From: Nitrospirales bacterium
GTDB taxonomy: Bacteria > Nitrospirota > Nitrospiria > Nitrospirales > UBA8639
NCBI GenBank assembly: GCA_012270585.1
Contig: JAAXIB010000032.1
Coordinates: 1 to 62,496 of the forward strand
DNA length: 62,496 bases
Direction of reading: 5' to 3'
Positions within the stretch are counted from its first letter, which is position 1. Every line of letters begins with the position of its first letter. A program made the position numbers and the translations under genes. Shown here in pieces: positions 1 to 8,034 of this stretch. Under the pieces are notes generated by a model. That model made no database searches. It had not been told where the DNA came from and saw only the letters and a program-made list of their open reading frames with translations.

Positions 1-1257
1 TACGATGCCAATGGCAACCTGAGCCAGGGGGCGGGGCGGACGATCACTTGGGATGCGGAAAACCGGCCGACGCAGATCGTCAAGGATGGGGTCACGACCA
101 CGTTTGTCTATGATGGGGATGGGGGGCGGGTGAAGAAGACGGTCAGTCGCACGCAGGGGGGCGCGCCGCAGGAGCGCACCACGGTGTATATTGGCCAGTT
201 GTATGTGTGCGAAGACACGGCCTGTGCCCGGCTGATCTATGCGGGGGCTCAGCGGGTGGCGCTGGTGCAGGTAGGCAATGGGGCCACCAGCTACTTTCAG
301 GCGGATCACTTGGGCTCGACGAGCGTGCTGACGGATAGCAGCGGGACGGCGGAAGAGCACAACAGCTATTTGCCATATGGGGGCCTTCAGACCCACACGG
401 GCACCTCGGACGTGGTGTACAAGTATACGGGGCAGGAGCGGGATGCGAGCACGGGGTGGTATTTCTATCAGACGCGGTATTACGCGCAGGGGCTGGGGCG
501 GTTTGTGTCGCCGGACCCGATTGTGCCGAATGCTCTGGATCCGCAAGCGTTCAACCGGTATGCGTATGCGCGGAATAATCCGGTGCGGTATGTGGATCCG
601 ACGGGCCAGAGGTGGGGCGACCCGCCATGGCCTGGGGACGACTGGAGGTCTTGGCCCGAGGACGACTGGAGGGATTTTGGGCCTTGGGACGACGACGATT
701 TTGGCAGGGGCTATTCGGACCCGGGAGCGGGCTACATAGACCCGTCTACGGGTGTGTATACCCTCCCGACCTATCACTCGTGGGCTATGCGCCTGCCGCC
801 CGAGTCGTTATTCCCCACCCCCTTTGGTCCGGACCCCTGGAGGGTACCCCCTGCCTCGGTTGCTTTTGTCACACGGGTAGCTGTATCCAATCAGCAAAAT
901 CTTACTGCTATTCATTGCACGTCAGGCTCCTGTCCTGCTCTGGTAGCCAAGACAAGTCATGCGAGTGCTCGGGGGCCAAGAGTAACGTTTCATAATAAGA
1001 GCAGTTCAAGGGTACAGTTTATTCTTCAAGGTGGACGTTACGGTGAAGGGGGACCATATCATAATCCTCTTAATTTTGTGCCTGATATGAGTCTTGTTCC
1101 AATCCTTTTTGACCTTCGGCCAGGTCAAATGAGGACTGTCATTCCTTATGGGAGTTATCCCTCCTCCGGTGGATATTTTATGCTCCAGGGCGTCAATTCA
1201 AATTGGACCGGGGACATCCCCGGGTGGGTTCCTCGTAATGATAACATTTATCCATAA
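1..1257 (+). CDS. RHS/YD-repeat protein, 3' part (5' end outside window)
   Basis: The frame is open from base 1, so this is the C-terminal part of a longer RHS-repeat protein; the first in-window ATG at 130 is not a real start. The translation shows YD-repeat sequence (YDANGNL at the start, then TWDAENRP) followed by the RHS-associated core: DHLGSTSVLTD, YKYTGQERDASTGWYFYQ, RFVSPDPI and NRYAYARNNPVRYVDPTGQ, ending near base 609. Known RHS proteins form a shell around a C-terminal toxin or adhesin tip. The roughly 215 residues after the core are unlike the shell: first an acidic D/W/P-rich stretch, then a domain I do not recognise. A secreted HEAT-repeat gene starts 18 bases downstream. Toxin function of the tip is inference from architecture only. 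Confidence 0.85.
   Translation, partial: YDANGNLSQGAGRTITWDAENRPTQIVKDGVTTTFVYDGDGGRVKKTVSRTQGGAPQERTTVYIGQLYVCEDTACARLIYAGAQRVALVQVGNGATSYFQADHLGSTSVLTDSSGTAEEHNSYLPYGGLQTHTGTSDVVYKYTGQERDASTGWYFYQTRYYAQGLGRFVSPDPIVPNALDPQAFNRYAYARNNPVRYVDPTGQRWGDPPWPGDDWRSWPEDDWRDFGPWDDDDFGRGYSDPGAGYIDPSTGVYTLPTYHSWAMRLPPESLFPTPFGPDPWRVPPASVAFVTRVAVSNQQNLTAIHCTSGSCPALVAKTSHASARGPRVTFHNKSSSRVQFILQGGRYGEGGPYHNPLNFVPDMSLVPILFDLRPGQMRTVIPYGSYPSSGGYFMLQGVNSNWTGDIPGWVPRNDNIYP
608..710 (+). repeat. Imperfect tandem repeat coding a D/W/P-rich linker
   Basis: Units around GACGACTGGAGG recur at about 638 and 662, followed by a GACGACGACGAT run. They encode DDWRSWPEDDWRDFGPW, just after the RHS core. The repeat marks the junction between the conserved shell and the variable C-terminal tip. 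Confidence 0.6.
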
Positions 1258-1275
1258 CAGAGTCGGGTAAGAATA

Positions 1276-2820
1276 TTGAATAAAAGACGGCAATGTTCGG
1301 CTCTCCTGCTTGTCGTGGCTAGTCTTGTGATGAGCAGTCCTTGCTTGGGGACACCCCCTGCCCCAGTTGTTTTGGTTGAGAGGACTCACCTTGACCAAGC
1401 GGCCTTGGATGCCTTGGGCTTCTTACAACGACATGAGGCAATAGGGGTCGTAGGGGACAAGGTTCTTCAGACATTACCGGTTTTTGTGAAGGCCGTGGCT
1501 GCTGAGGAGCCGTATGTCCGCTTTGCCGCCCTGTGGGCACTGAGGCAGATCTGGTTGAAGGGAGGAGCTTCCTTTGGTAAGAAACAGCCCTTAGAACTCG
1601 TTGAAAGTTGCGAGCAAGGTTTTGACAACTGGTGGTGTGAACTCTGGGCTGATCGACGGCGAGTCGTTGAGAGGTGGAAGGCTGCTGTTGCTGCTATTGA
1701 TGTCCCAAAGCTCACAGAAGTATTGTTGCACAAACTCGACGATGAGGATTTCTGGGTGCAAAGGCAGGCGATCAGCACCGTCGCCACGATCCACTCGGTC
1801 ACGCCGCAAAGTGAGTTGTGCACCCAACGCATGCTGGCTGCTCTTCTAAGCCTCACCAAGGCTCCCAACCCCTTCATTCGAGAAATGGCTCTCAGAAGCT
1901 TAAGCAGCTGGGGCGATCTTCCAGCCGTGAGAACCGCCTACATAGAAGCCAATCGAGATAATACGTGGTGGGTCCGGCGGTTGGGTGATGTTCGCCAACT
2001 GGCTGTTGCTCGAGAAGCCCTACGGGATGCCGATCCTGCTATTCGGGTCATGGCGATTCGCGGCCTCATGCTCGGCGCCATAGGAGCCGGGTCTGAAGCT
2101 ATAGCCTCTATCAGAGAGGTACTGCTGGAACGAGTCCGTGATCCTCATGGGGAGGTGTCCTCCGAAGCCGTGTTTAGCCTCATAGACCTCAACGACAAAG
2201 AAGCTATTGGCCCCTTGTTGGAGTTATTGGAATTTCCTCATAGTAATGCTCTGAATAAAGACTTTATTGAGCAGGCGCTCCGGAAACTGAGTGGGAAATC
2301 CCTTGCCGAATTACACCAGGATTTTCCGGGACACGTGGAGCGCCCAATGGTTGAGGTTGACTATGCGCCTGTGCGCCGGAAAAACCCAGTCCACCTTCAC
2401 CGCCTGTATCAGGAAGTCGAAGCGGGCTCGTGGACAGCACGCATATCGGCATTACTCGAGTTGACATGGGTGCAAGAGCCTGCTGCGTATGTTGCGATCA
2501 AGGAAGGCCTCGGTGATCGAGATGCGAGGGTGCGGTATGTGGCCTTAGAGCTCTTACGCTGGCAACTCAATAGCTTCGGGGTCAGGGACCCTTTTCATGT
2601 ATATCTGGATAATATTCACAGAGCGCTCCATGATGTCAACCGCCACGTCCAAAAAGTGGCCCTTGACTTGGTTGGCGCCGTGGGCATGGGGGGGGGCAAG
2701 CGTTATTTTTTTGGGGGAAAGTGGAAAAGACTTATGGATGAAGTTTCAGAGAAAGCGGTTCAGGCAGAAGATGGATTTATTCGTCAAGCCGCGATCAACG
2801 CCATACTTCGTTGGGAATAA
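1276..2820 (+). CDS. Secreted HEAT-repeat protein behind the RHS gene
   Basis: This 514-residue protein starts with TTG; no ATG fits better. Residues 1-25 form a Sec-type signal peptide (basic MNKRR, hydrophobic core, cleavage likely after PCLG). The cysteine there lacks a good lipobox. The rest is all-helical with HEAT/Armadillo-like repeats, for example EPYVRFAALWALRQI, DDEDFWVQRQAISTVATI, DPAIRVMAIRGLM and DRDARVRYVALELL. Such repeats usually form protein-binding solenoids. The gene follows the RHS stop by 18 bases, so the two are probably co-transcribed. An immunity, chaperone or accessory role for the RHS tip is inference. No enzyme motif is seen. Confidence 0.8.
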   Translation: MNKRRQCSALLLVVASLVMSSPCLGTPPAPVVLVERTHLDQAALDALGFLQRHEAIGVVGDKVLQTLPVFVKAVAAEEPYVRFAALWALRQIWLKGGASFGKKQPLELVESCEQGFDNWWCELWADRRRVVERWKAAVAAIDVPKLTEVLLHKLDDEDFWVQRQAISTVATIHSVTPQSELCTQRMLAALLSLTKAPNPFIREMALRSLSSWGDLPAVRTAYIEANRDNTWWVRRLGDVRQLAVAREALRDADPAIRVMAIRGLMLGAIGAGSEAIASIREVLLERVRDPHGEVSSEAVFSLIDLNDKEAIGPLLELLEFPHSNALNKDFIEQALRKLSGKSLAELHQDFPGHVERPMVEVDYAPVRRKNPVHLHRLYQEVEAGSWTARISALLELTWVQEPAAYVAIKEGLGDRDARVRYVALELLRWQLNSFGVRDPFHVYLDNIHRALHDVNRHVQKVALDLVGAVGMGGGKRYFFGGKWKRLMDEVSEKAVQAEDGFIRQAAINAILRWE

Positions 2821-2879
2821 ATCCCTCACGAGTCCAACCGTTGGGTAGAGAGACAGCGTTCGGCGGTCCTGTTCTGAGG

Positions 2880-3125
2880 AACTTCGACGCATTCAAGGTA
2901 ACCGGGAAAAAGGGCAGCTTGAGTTGGCCAGGGAAATCAAAACTCCCCGACCTTCTGGATGGTCGGGGCATGCCGCTTGCCATTTTGATTCCAAGGCGAT
3001 CCAGTGCCCTAAGAATCCATCCACCTTTGCCCCGATGAGCTAGGCTCTTTCCCGTTCCAAGCTTGTGATGGGTGCTGTATACGCTATCGCTATAGATGGC
3101 ACGGGGGATACGCCCCGTCACCTAC
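2880..3125 (+). mobile_element. Possible IS5-like transposase remnant
   Basis: A short plus-strand frame around 2905-2995 reads GKSKLPDLLDGRGMPLAILI. This resembles the segment just after the first catalytic Asp in IS5/IS427-group transposases (typically a lysine-rich stretch, then LVDGRGIPLA). A fragment MARGIRPV near 3097-3120 resembles the later RRGIKPVI block, but stops lie between them. No terminal inverted repeats or complete ORF were found. This is pattern resemblance only. Confidence 0.3.
2945..2968. other. Perfect 8-bp hairpin downstream of the HEAT gene
   Basis: CCCCGACC at 2945-2952 pairs with GGTCGGGG at 2961-2968 across an 8-base loop. No T-run follows on either strand, so it is not a standard intrinsic terminator. 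It lies inside the putative transposase scar. Confidence 0.5.
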
Positions 3126-3129
3126 ACCG

Positions 3130-4001
3130 GTCCGCAGTTGCAGAGCGTGCAGGAAAGGCCCACCACCTATGCGCGCACAGTGACCTCAATGCCCTAGACG
3201 CTCACCCGGAGCAAGGGCACCATCACGACCTATAGCTATGATGTGCAGACGTGCCGGCTCAAGACCCTCAAGACGGTAAAGGGCACGACGGTGTTGCAGG
3301 ATCTGGGATACGTTTGATAGCGGTGGCAACGTGATTCTGGGAGGCGGGCGGGTCATTACCTGGGATGCCGAGAACTGGACCGCGAGCATCGTGAAGGACT
3401 GACGACGACGTTTGTGTATGACGGGGACGGGTAAAGAAGACGGTCAGCTGGCTGCCGGAGGAGGCAGGCATGGGGGAGAGCACGACCAAGGAAAGCACCA
3501 AGGTGTATATTGGCCAGATCTATGTACGAAGGCACGGCCTGTGCCAAACTGATCTATGCGGGGGACCAGCGGGTGGCGCTGGTGCAGGGAGGCAGTGGGG
3601 CCACCCGCTATTTCCATGGGGATCATTTGGGCTCGACGAGCGTGCTGACGGATAGCAACGGCACGGAGGAAGAGCACAACAGCTACCGGCCGTATGGAGA
3701 TATAGCCACCCACACCGGCCCCTCGAACGTGGCGTACAAGGATACAGAGCAGGAGCGGGACGCGAGCACGGGGTGGTATTTCTATCAGGTGTGGCGTTAT
3801 GATCTGTTGCTGGGGCGGTTTGTGTCCGCGGATACGATTGTGCCGAATTTCCTCGATTCCCAAGTCTTCGACCGCTTCTTCCCTGCGCATGGATCTAGTG
3901 TGTCGTGGGACGACCTCTGTTGCGAGAGGGGGCCTCGTCATCCACCCATCCGTATCGGGATGGGTTGCTGTTATACAGATCGCTGGAATTTGCCGAAGTG
4001 A
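3130..4001 (+). pseudogene. Degenerate RHS core copy (frameshifted)
   Basis: The DNA closely follows the first RHS gene (compare 3500-3830 with 170-530: VYIGQ, LIYAGDQRVALVQ, DHLGSTSVLTDS, ERDASTGWYFYQ). The copy is broken by stops near 3198, 3316 and 3401 and by a 2-base deletion near 3525 relative to the intact copy, which shifts it from the 3470 frame to the 3510 frame. Similarity ends near 3875, just before the NRYAYARNNP block. It is an orphan RHS cassette, probably left by duplication or recombination of the C-terminal region, and is unlikely to be expressed as a functional protein. Confidence 0.8.
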
Positions 4002-4285
4002 CTCGATGGCTGCGGGCGCTGAGCGACAAAGAAGCCACACGGGCCGGCAGGGTCGAACGAGAGCGGATGAGCAAAGCGTTTCTGATCAGTATACGCTCTG
4101 AATGAATATTGTGAGAGATGGCTTAGCGTGAAGAACAATGGCCGGTCTGACCGTTCACCTCGAGCTCGCCGGAGACTGTTGAGGGTTTCTCCCTCTCGGG
4201 TTCCATGGGCGCACCTCAAAGCTCTCCCGTTTCTCCAGAAAATATTTAGCTTGCATTGCTGACCACTTATGCCGATCGTCTAGTC

Positions 4286-4530
4286 ATGAGAAACATCCGC
4301 ATTACCGACTTGAAAAACGGCCTGAGTGAACACCTTCGTACGTTCGCGGAGGGCGGCCCCTCACGGTGCTGGATCGCAACACGTCCATCGCGCAAATTGT
4401 GCCTTGTGAAGACAATAGAGCCTCGCTCCCAGGTGCCCCAAAACTGTACCGGATCCCCTTGCCTCCTCCCCTCAGACTGCGAAAGGACATCGTCAGTCTC
4501 CTCTTAGAAGAACGAGAGCCCGAGCGGTGA
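4286..4530 (+). pseudogene. Frameshifted Phd-type antitoxin
   Basis: From the ATG at 4286 the frame reads MRNIRITDLKNGLSEHLRTF, typical of the N-terminus of prevent-host-death (Phd/YefM) antitoxins. After base 4360 the family-like sequence continues one frame over (LTVLDRNTSIAQIVP, then the toxin-binding tail to LLLEEREPER) and stops at 4528-4530. A single-base indel near 4352-4361 therefore breaks the gene. The stop overlaps the start of a PIN-domain toxin fragment. Confidence 0.7.
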
Positions 4531-4600
4531 TCGCGTATCTGGATGCCTCCGTGCTCCTGCGTGTCGTCCTTCGTCAACGAAATGCGGTCAAAACTTGGAC
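4527..4600 (+). pseudogene. Truncated VapC-like PIN toxin fragment
   Basis: The GTG at 4527 overlaps the antitoxin stop (GTGA), the usual coupling in vapBC pairs. It reads VIAYLDASVLLRVVL, the first strand of a PIN domain with its first catalytic Asp. Homology-like sequence stops after about 24 codons and no further PIN motifs follow. The bases from 4600 to 4854 hold no gene I can support. Confidence 0.6.
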
Positions 4601-4854
4601 TTCGTCAATAATATTGCCTGCCACCCTGACCTCCGCATCATCCTGCAATTTGACGTCTCCTTCATTCTTGACATGGGTATTCTGAATCTTGCCCCACCCA
4701 TAGCTTCTGCTGGCACAATGCCTTTCGATACCCCAAAGAGTGCCAAAAGTGGTAGCCCATGCCAATCCTTGACAAGGGTTGGCCTCTCTGAAAACATTCT
4801 CTTGTGAAAATGCATGCGTTACGCATCGGTCCGTTTTCTTAGGGTGTCACAGCA

Positions 4855-7800
4855 ATGAAACGGTGGATTTGGTCACAGAGTCTTCAGCGCAAAACGATTC
4901 TGGGAATGGTGCTGGTTGGCCTGCTCCCCCTTGCCCTTTCGTTGTTTCTGACCTACGTGGAAGAGCGCCGGGCCCTGCGAGAAATTACGGGGTCAAACTT
5001 CAAGGGCATCGCCGTTGAAGTGGCGCGAAAAATCGAGACGCAGATCATGCGGGGTATCAATGAGGCCCAACAGTTGGCCACGATCCCCTTTATTCGTGCC
5101 GCGGTAAAGGAAGCGAACCGGAGTTACGAAGGGCGAGATCCCGAAAAAATCAAGGCGTTTATCGAAGAATGGAAAGAGCTGTGGCGGGCTCGACAAAACC
5201 CGCATGAATTTCCCGTCTTTGTGAACCGGATTGCGACGAATTACCTGGTGGACTGGCACGCCGTCAGAAAGTCCGACTATTTGGGGATCTTGGTCACCGA
5301 CAACCAGGGCGCGTTGGTCCTCAGTTCCCTCCCGCAGGTGCGATTTTATCACGGTGATACGGAATGGTGGGAAGCCGCTTTTCGGCAAGGACAAGGGCAA
5401 ATTTACGTGAGTGATTTGACCTTTGATCCCTCGTTCGGCACCCACGTGCTGAACGTGGCCGTTCCTATTTTTGATCAGGGTCGTGACCGAGCGTTGGGGA
5501 CCGTCAGTATCCTGCTTCGCCGGGATTCGTTGTTTCGTTCGATTTCCGAGGTCACCGCGGGCGTCACCGGCCACGCCATGCTCATCGGAGTGGATGGGAC
5601 TCCGTTAATTTGTCCGGTCCTGTCGCTGGAGCAGCACACCGTACCCCCGGCCATGGTGGCCGCCATTAACGAAGATCGGGCCGGGTGGGTTCAAGTGACG
5701 CAAGACACCCATGGCGCCAGGGATTCCCTGGTCGGGTATGCCCACTTGCGGATTCCGGAAACCCTGGCTTCTGAAAGTTTTCGGGGCAGACAATGGCTGA
5801 CGATTGTCCGGCAGAATCCCGAGGAGACCTATGCCCCCTTGCAGCAATTACTGGTCAAGGTGGCGATGTATGGCGTCTTTGTGTTGGGTATTTTGTGGCT
5901 GGCAGGACTCATCGTGGCTCGAAAAATCGTGAGCCCGATTCAAACGCTGCATGAAGGCGTGCAGCGCATCGGCGCGGGCAATTGGGATCATCCCCTCGTG
6001 TTGAAAACCGGCGATGAAATTGAAGCGCTGTCCAATGCCTTTAACAAAATGGCCGTCGACCTGAAGCAGTCGTTTTCGCAGTTGAATACGCAAATGGAAG
6101 AAATCGGTCTCCTCGAGGAACGGTATCGCGATCTGATTGAGTATTCTCCCGAAATGATTCATCAAATCGACAAGAACGGTCGTTTTGTTCACGTCAATAA
6201 AACCGAATTGGAAAAATTGGGATACACGTTGTTGGAAATGCTCTCCATGCATTTGTGGGACATTCTTCCTGCCGAGAAGAAAGCGGAAGCGCTCGAATAC
6301 GTGAACCGGTTGCATACGCAACCACGGAGCACGATTGAAACGGTGTTCCTCACGAGACACGGAACTCCGATCGACGTCGAGATTCACTCCACGGCCCTGA
6401 TTGATTCGGAAACGGGTGACTTGGTGCATACGCGTGCGTTTGTCAGAGATATTACCGAACGGAAGGTGCTGCAACGACAAATTGACCGGTATACCACGCA
6501 ACTGGAGCAGGAGGTGGCCGTCCAGACGCAACAACTCTCGGAATCGGAAAAGCGGTATCGTGTGCTGTTTGATCGATCCGCGGATGCGATTTTTATGGTG
6601 GATCCGTCTGGCGTCATCGTGGCGGTGAATGAACGCGAGCAAGAGGTCCTTGGCTACACGCGGGACGGATTGCTCTCTGAATCTCTGTTGACGGTCGTGC
6701 CGGATTCGTACAAGGAGACGGTCATGCGGTTATTGGACACGGTCGTTTCCAACGAGGAGAAAATCCCGGCTACCGAATTGGAAGTGTATGACGCGCAACG
6801 GACGTTGCGCTCGGTGGAGATGGACGTGATTCGCGTGGGAGAGGGCTCGATGCTTTCGATCATGGTGCAACTCCGTGATATTACGGAGCGCAAGCTGTTG
6901 GAAGCGCAACTCCAGCGGCATAGCGAAGAACTGGAGGGAAAGGTCCAGGAACGGACGCGGGAGATAGAAAAAACACAAAAGTACCTGGAAAGTCTGCTTG
7001 AAAATGCCAATGACGTGATCTACACCCTCGATCGCGATCAACGATTTACCTACGTGAACAGCAAGGTCGAGAATTGGGGCTATCGCAAAGAAGATCTGCT
7101 GGGGCGGCCGTTCTTGACCCTCCTCGCGAAGCGCCACCGCGGGCGTCGTCTGAAAGATATCCTCGAGTTGGAGGTCAAACAGGAATATGAAGTAGAGGTG
7201 ATCAGTCAAAGCGGAGAGTTGCGGTCGGTGCTCGTGAGTGTTTCGCCCCTGGAAAACGAACGCCACAGCGTGATCGGGGTCCTGGGCATTGCCCGGGACA
7301 TTACGGACAGAAAGCTCATGGAAGAGCAATTTCGAAACACCGAGCGACTGGCCTCCGTCGGGAAACTGGCTGCCGGGGTTGCGCATGAAATTAACAATCC
7401 GTTAGGCGGGGTTTTAAACTGCCTCTATAATATTCGGAAAGGGACGTTGCCGGCCGAACGCCAGGAGGAATATTTCACGTACATGGAAGACGGGCTTCGG
7501 CGCGCGCAAAAAATCGTCCGGCAATTGTTGGATTTCTCCCAACAGCACGAGCCGGAATTTTCCATGAACGACATGAACGGGCTGGTCGATCGCGTCCTGG
7601 TGCTGACCAATCATGCCATCGCCGAGAAGGGTCTCCAGTTGCACAAGGTCTATGAATACGACCTGCCGTCGCTGTTTGTCGATCCGCAAATGATCGAACA
7701 GGTGTTGACCAATTTGATTCTCAATGCCGTTCAGGCGACCGACGAGGGCGGGTCGATCATCCTGCAAACCCGAAAAGTCTACGAGCGCTGTGAGATCGAC

Positions 7801-8034
7801 GTGGGGGATACCGGATCGGGCATTCTCCCGGAGATTCGTCCCCATATTTTCGATCCTTTTTTTACCACGAAGGGCACGGGCGAGGGGACGGGCCTGGGCT
7901 TGTCGGTGAGTTTGGGAATCGTTGAACGGCACGGGGGGCAATTGACCGTGGAAAGTGAAGTCGGGAAGGGAACCGTCTTTACCGTGAGCCTTCCCTTGAG
8001 TGCCAACCGAGCCGCGCTGGCGAAGGTCTCCTGA
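4855..8034 (+). CDS. Membrane sensor histidine kinase (Cache-HAMP-3xPAS-HisKA-HATPase)
   Basis: The 1059-residue protein has a transmembrane helix near 17-36, a periplasmic sensor region of about 290 residues (Cache-like by size and position), a second helix near 328-350 and a HAMP segment (about 350-405). Three PAS domains follow (about 424-535, 560-675, 700-815), each ending in a RDITERK/RDITDRK tail. The HisKA phospho-acceptor is His844 (GVAHEINNPLGG). The ATPase domain carries an N box (NLILNAVQA, about 953-961), DTGSGI and GTGLGLS. The stop overlaps the ATG of the sigma-54 regulator (TGATG), so the two form one two-component system. The signal is unknown. Its position upstream of the NxrC region suggests control by respiratory state, which is inference. 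Confidence 0.93.
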   Translation: MKRWIWSQSLQRKTILGMVLVGLLPLALSLFLTYVEERRALREITGSNFKGIAVEVARKIETQIMRGINEAQQLATIPFIRAAVKEANRSYEGRDPEKIKAFIEEWKELWRARQNPHEFPVFVNRIATNYLVDWHAVRKSDYLGILVTDNQGALVLSSLPQVRFYHGDTEWWEAAFRQGQGQIYVSDLTFDPSFGTHVLNVAVPIFDQGRDRALGTVSILLRRDSLFRSISEVTAGVTGHAMLIGVDGTPLICPVLSLEQHTVPPAMVAAINEDRAGWVQVTQDTHGARDSLVGYAHLRIPETLASESFRGRQWLTIVRQNPEETYAPLQQLLVKVAMYGVFVLGILWLAGLIVARKIVSPIQTLHEGVQRIGAGNWDHPLVLKTGDEIEALSNAFNKMAVDLKQSFSQLNTQMEEIGLLEERYRDLIEYSPEMIHQIDKNGRFVHVNKTELEKLGYTLLEMLSMHLWDILPAEKKAEALEYVNRLHTQPRSTIETVFLTRHGTPIDVEIHSTALIDSETGDLVHTRAFVRDITERKVLQRQIDRYTTQLEQEVAVQTQQLSESEKRYRVLFDRSADAIFMVDPSGVIVAVNEREQEVLGYTRDGLLSESLLTVVPDSYKETVMRLLDTVVSNEEKIPATELEVYDAQRTLRSVEMDVIRVGEGSMLSIMVQLRDITERKLLEAQLQRHSEELEGKVQERTREIEKTQKYLESLLENANDVIYTLDRDQRFTYVNSKVENWGYRKEDLLGRPFLTLLAKRHRGRRLKDILELEVKQEYEVEVISQSGELRSVLVSVSPLENERHSVIGVLGIARDITDRKLMEEQFRNTERLASVGKLAAGVAHEINNPLGGVLNCLYNIRKGTLPAERQEEYFTYMEDGLRRAQKIVRQLLDFSQQHEPEFSMNDMNGLVDRVLVLTNHAIAEKGLQLHKVYEYDLPSLFVDPQMIEQVLTNLILNAVQATDEGGSIILQTRKVYERCEIDVGDTGSGILPEIRPHIFDPFFTTKGTGEGTGLGLSVSLGIVERHGGQLTVESEVGKGTVFTVSLPLSANRAALAKVS

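Noticed and set aside
4710-4735. Sigma-54 promoter (TGGCAC followed by a T-rich word)
   Set aside because: The invariant GC at the -12 element is missing at the required distance.
4595-5018. Short ORFs between the VapC remnant and the histidine kinase
   Set aside because: Composition shows no coding pattern, and the later one lies in another frame inside the kinase gene.
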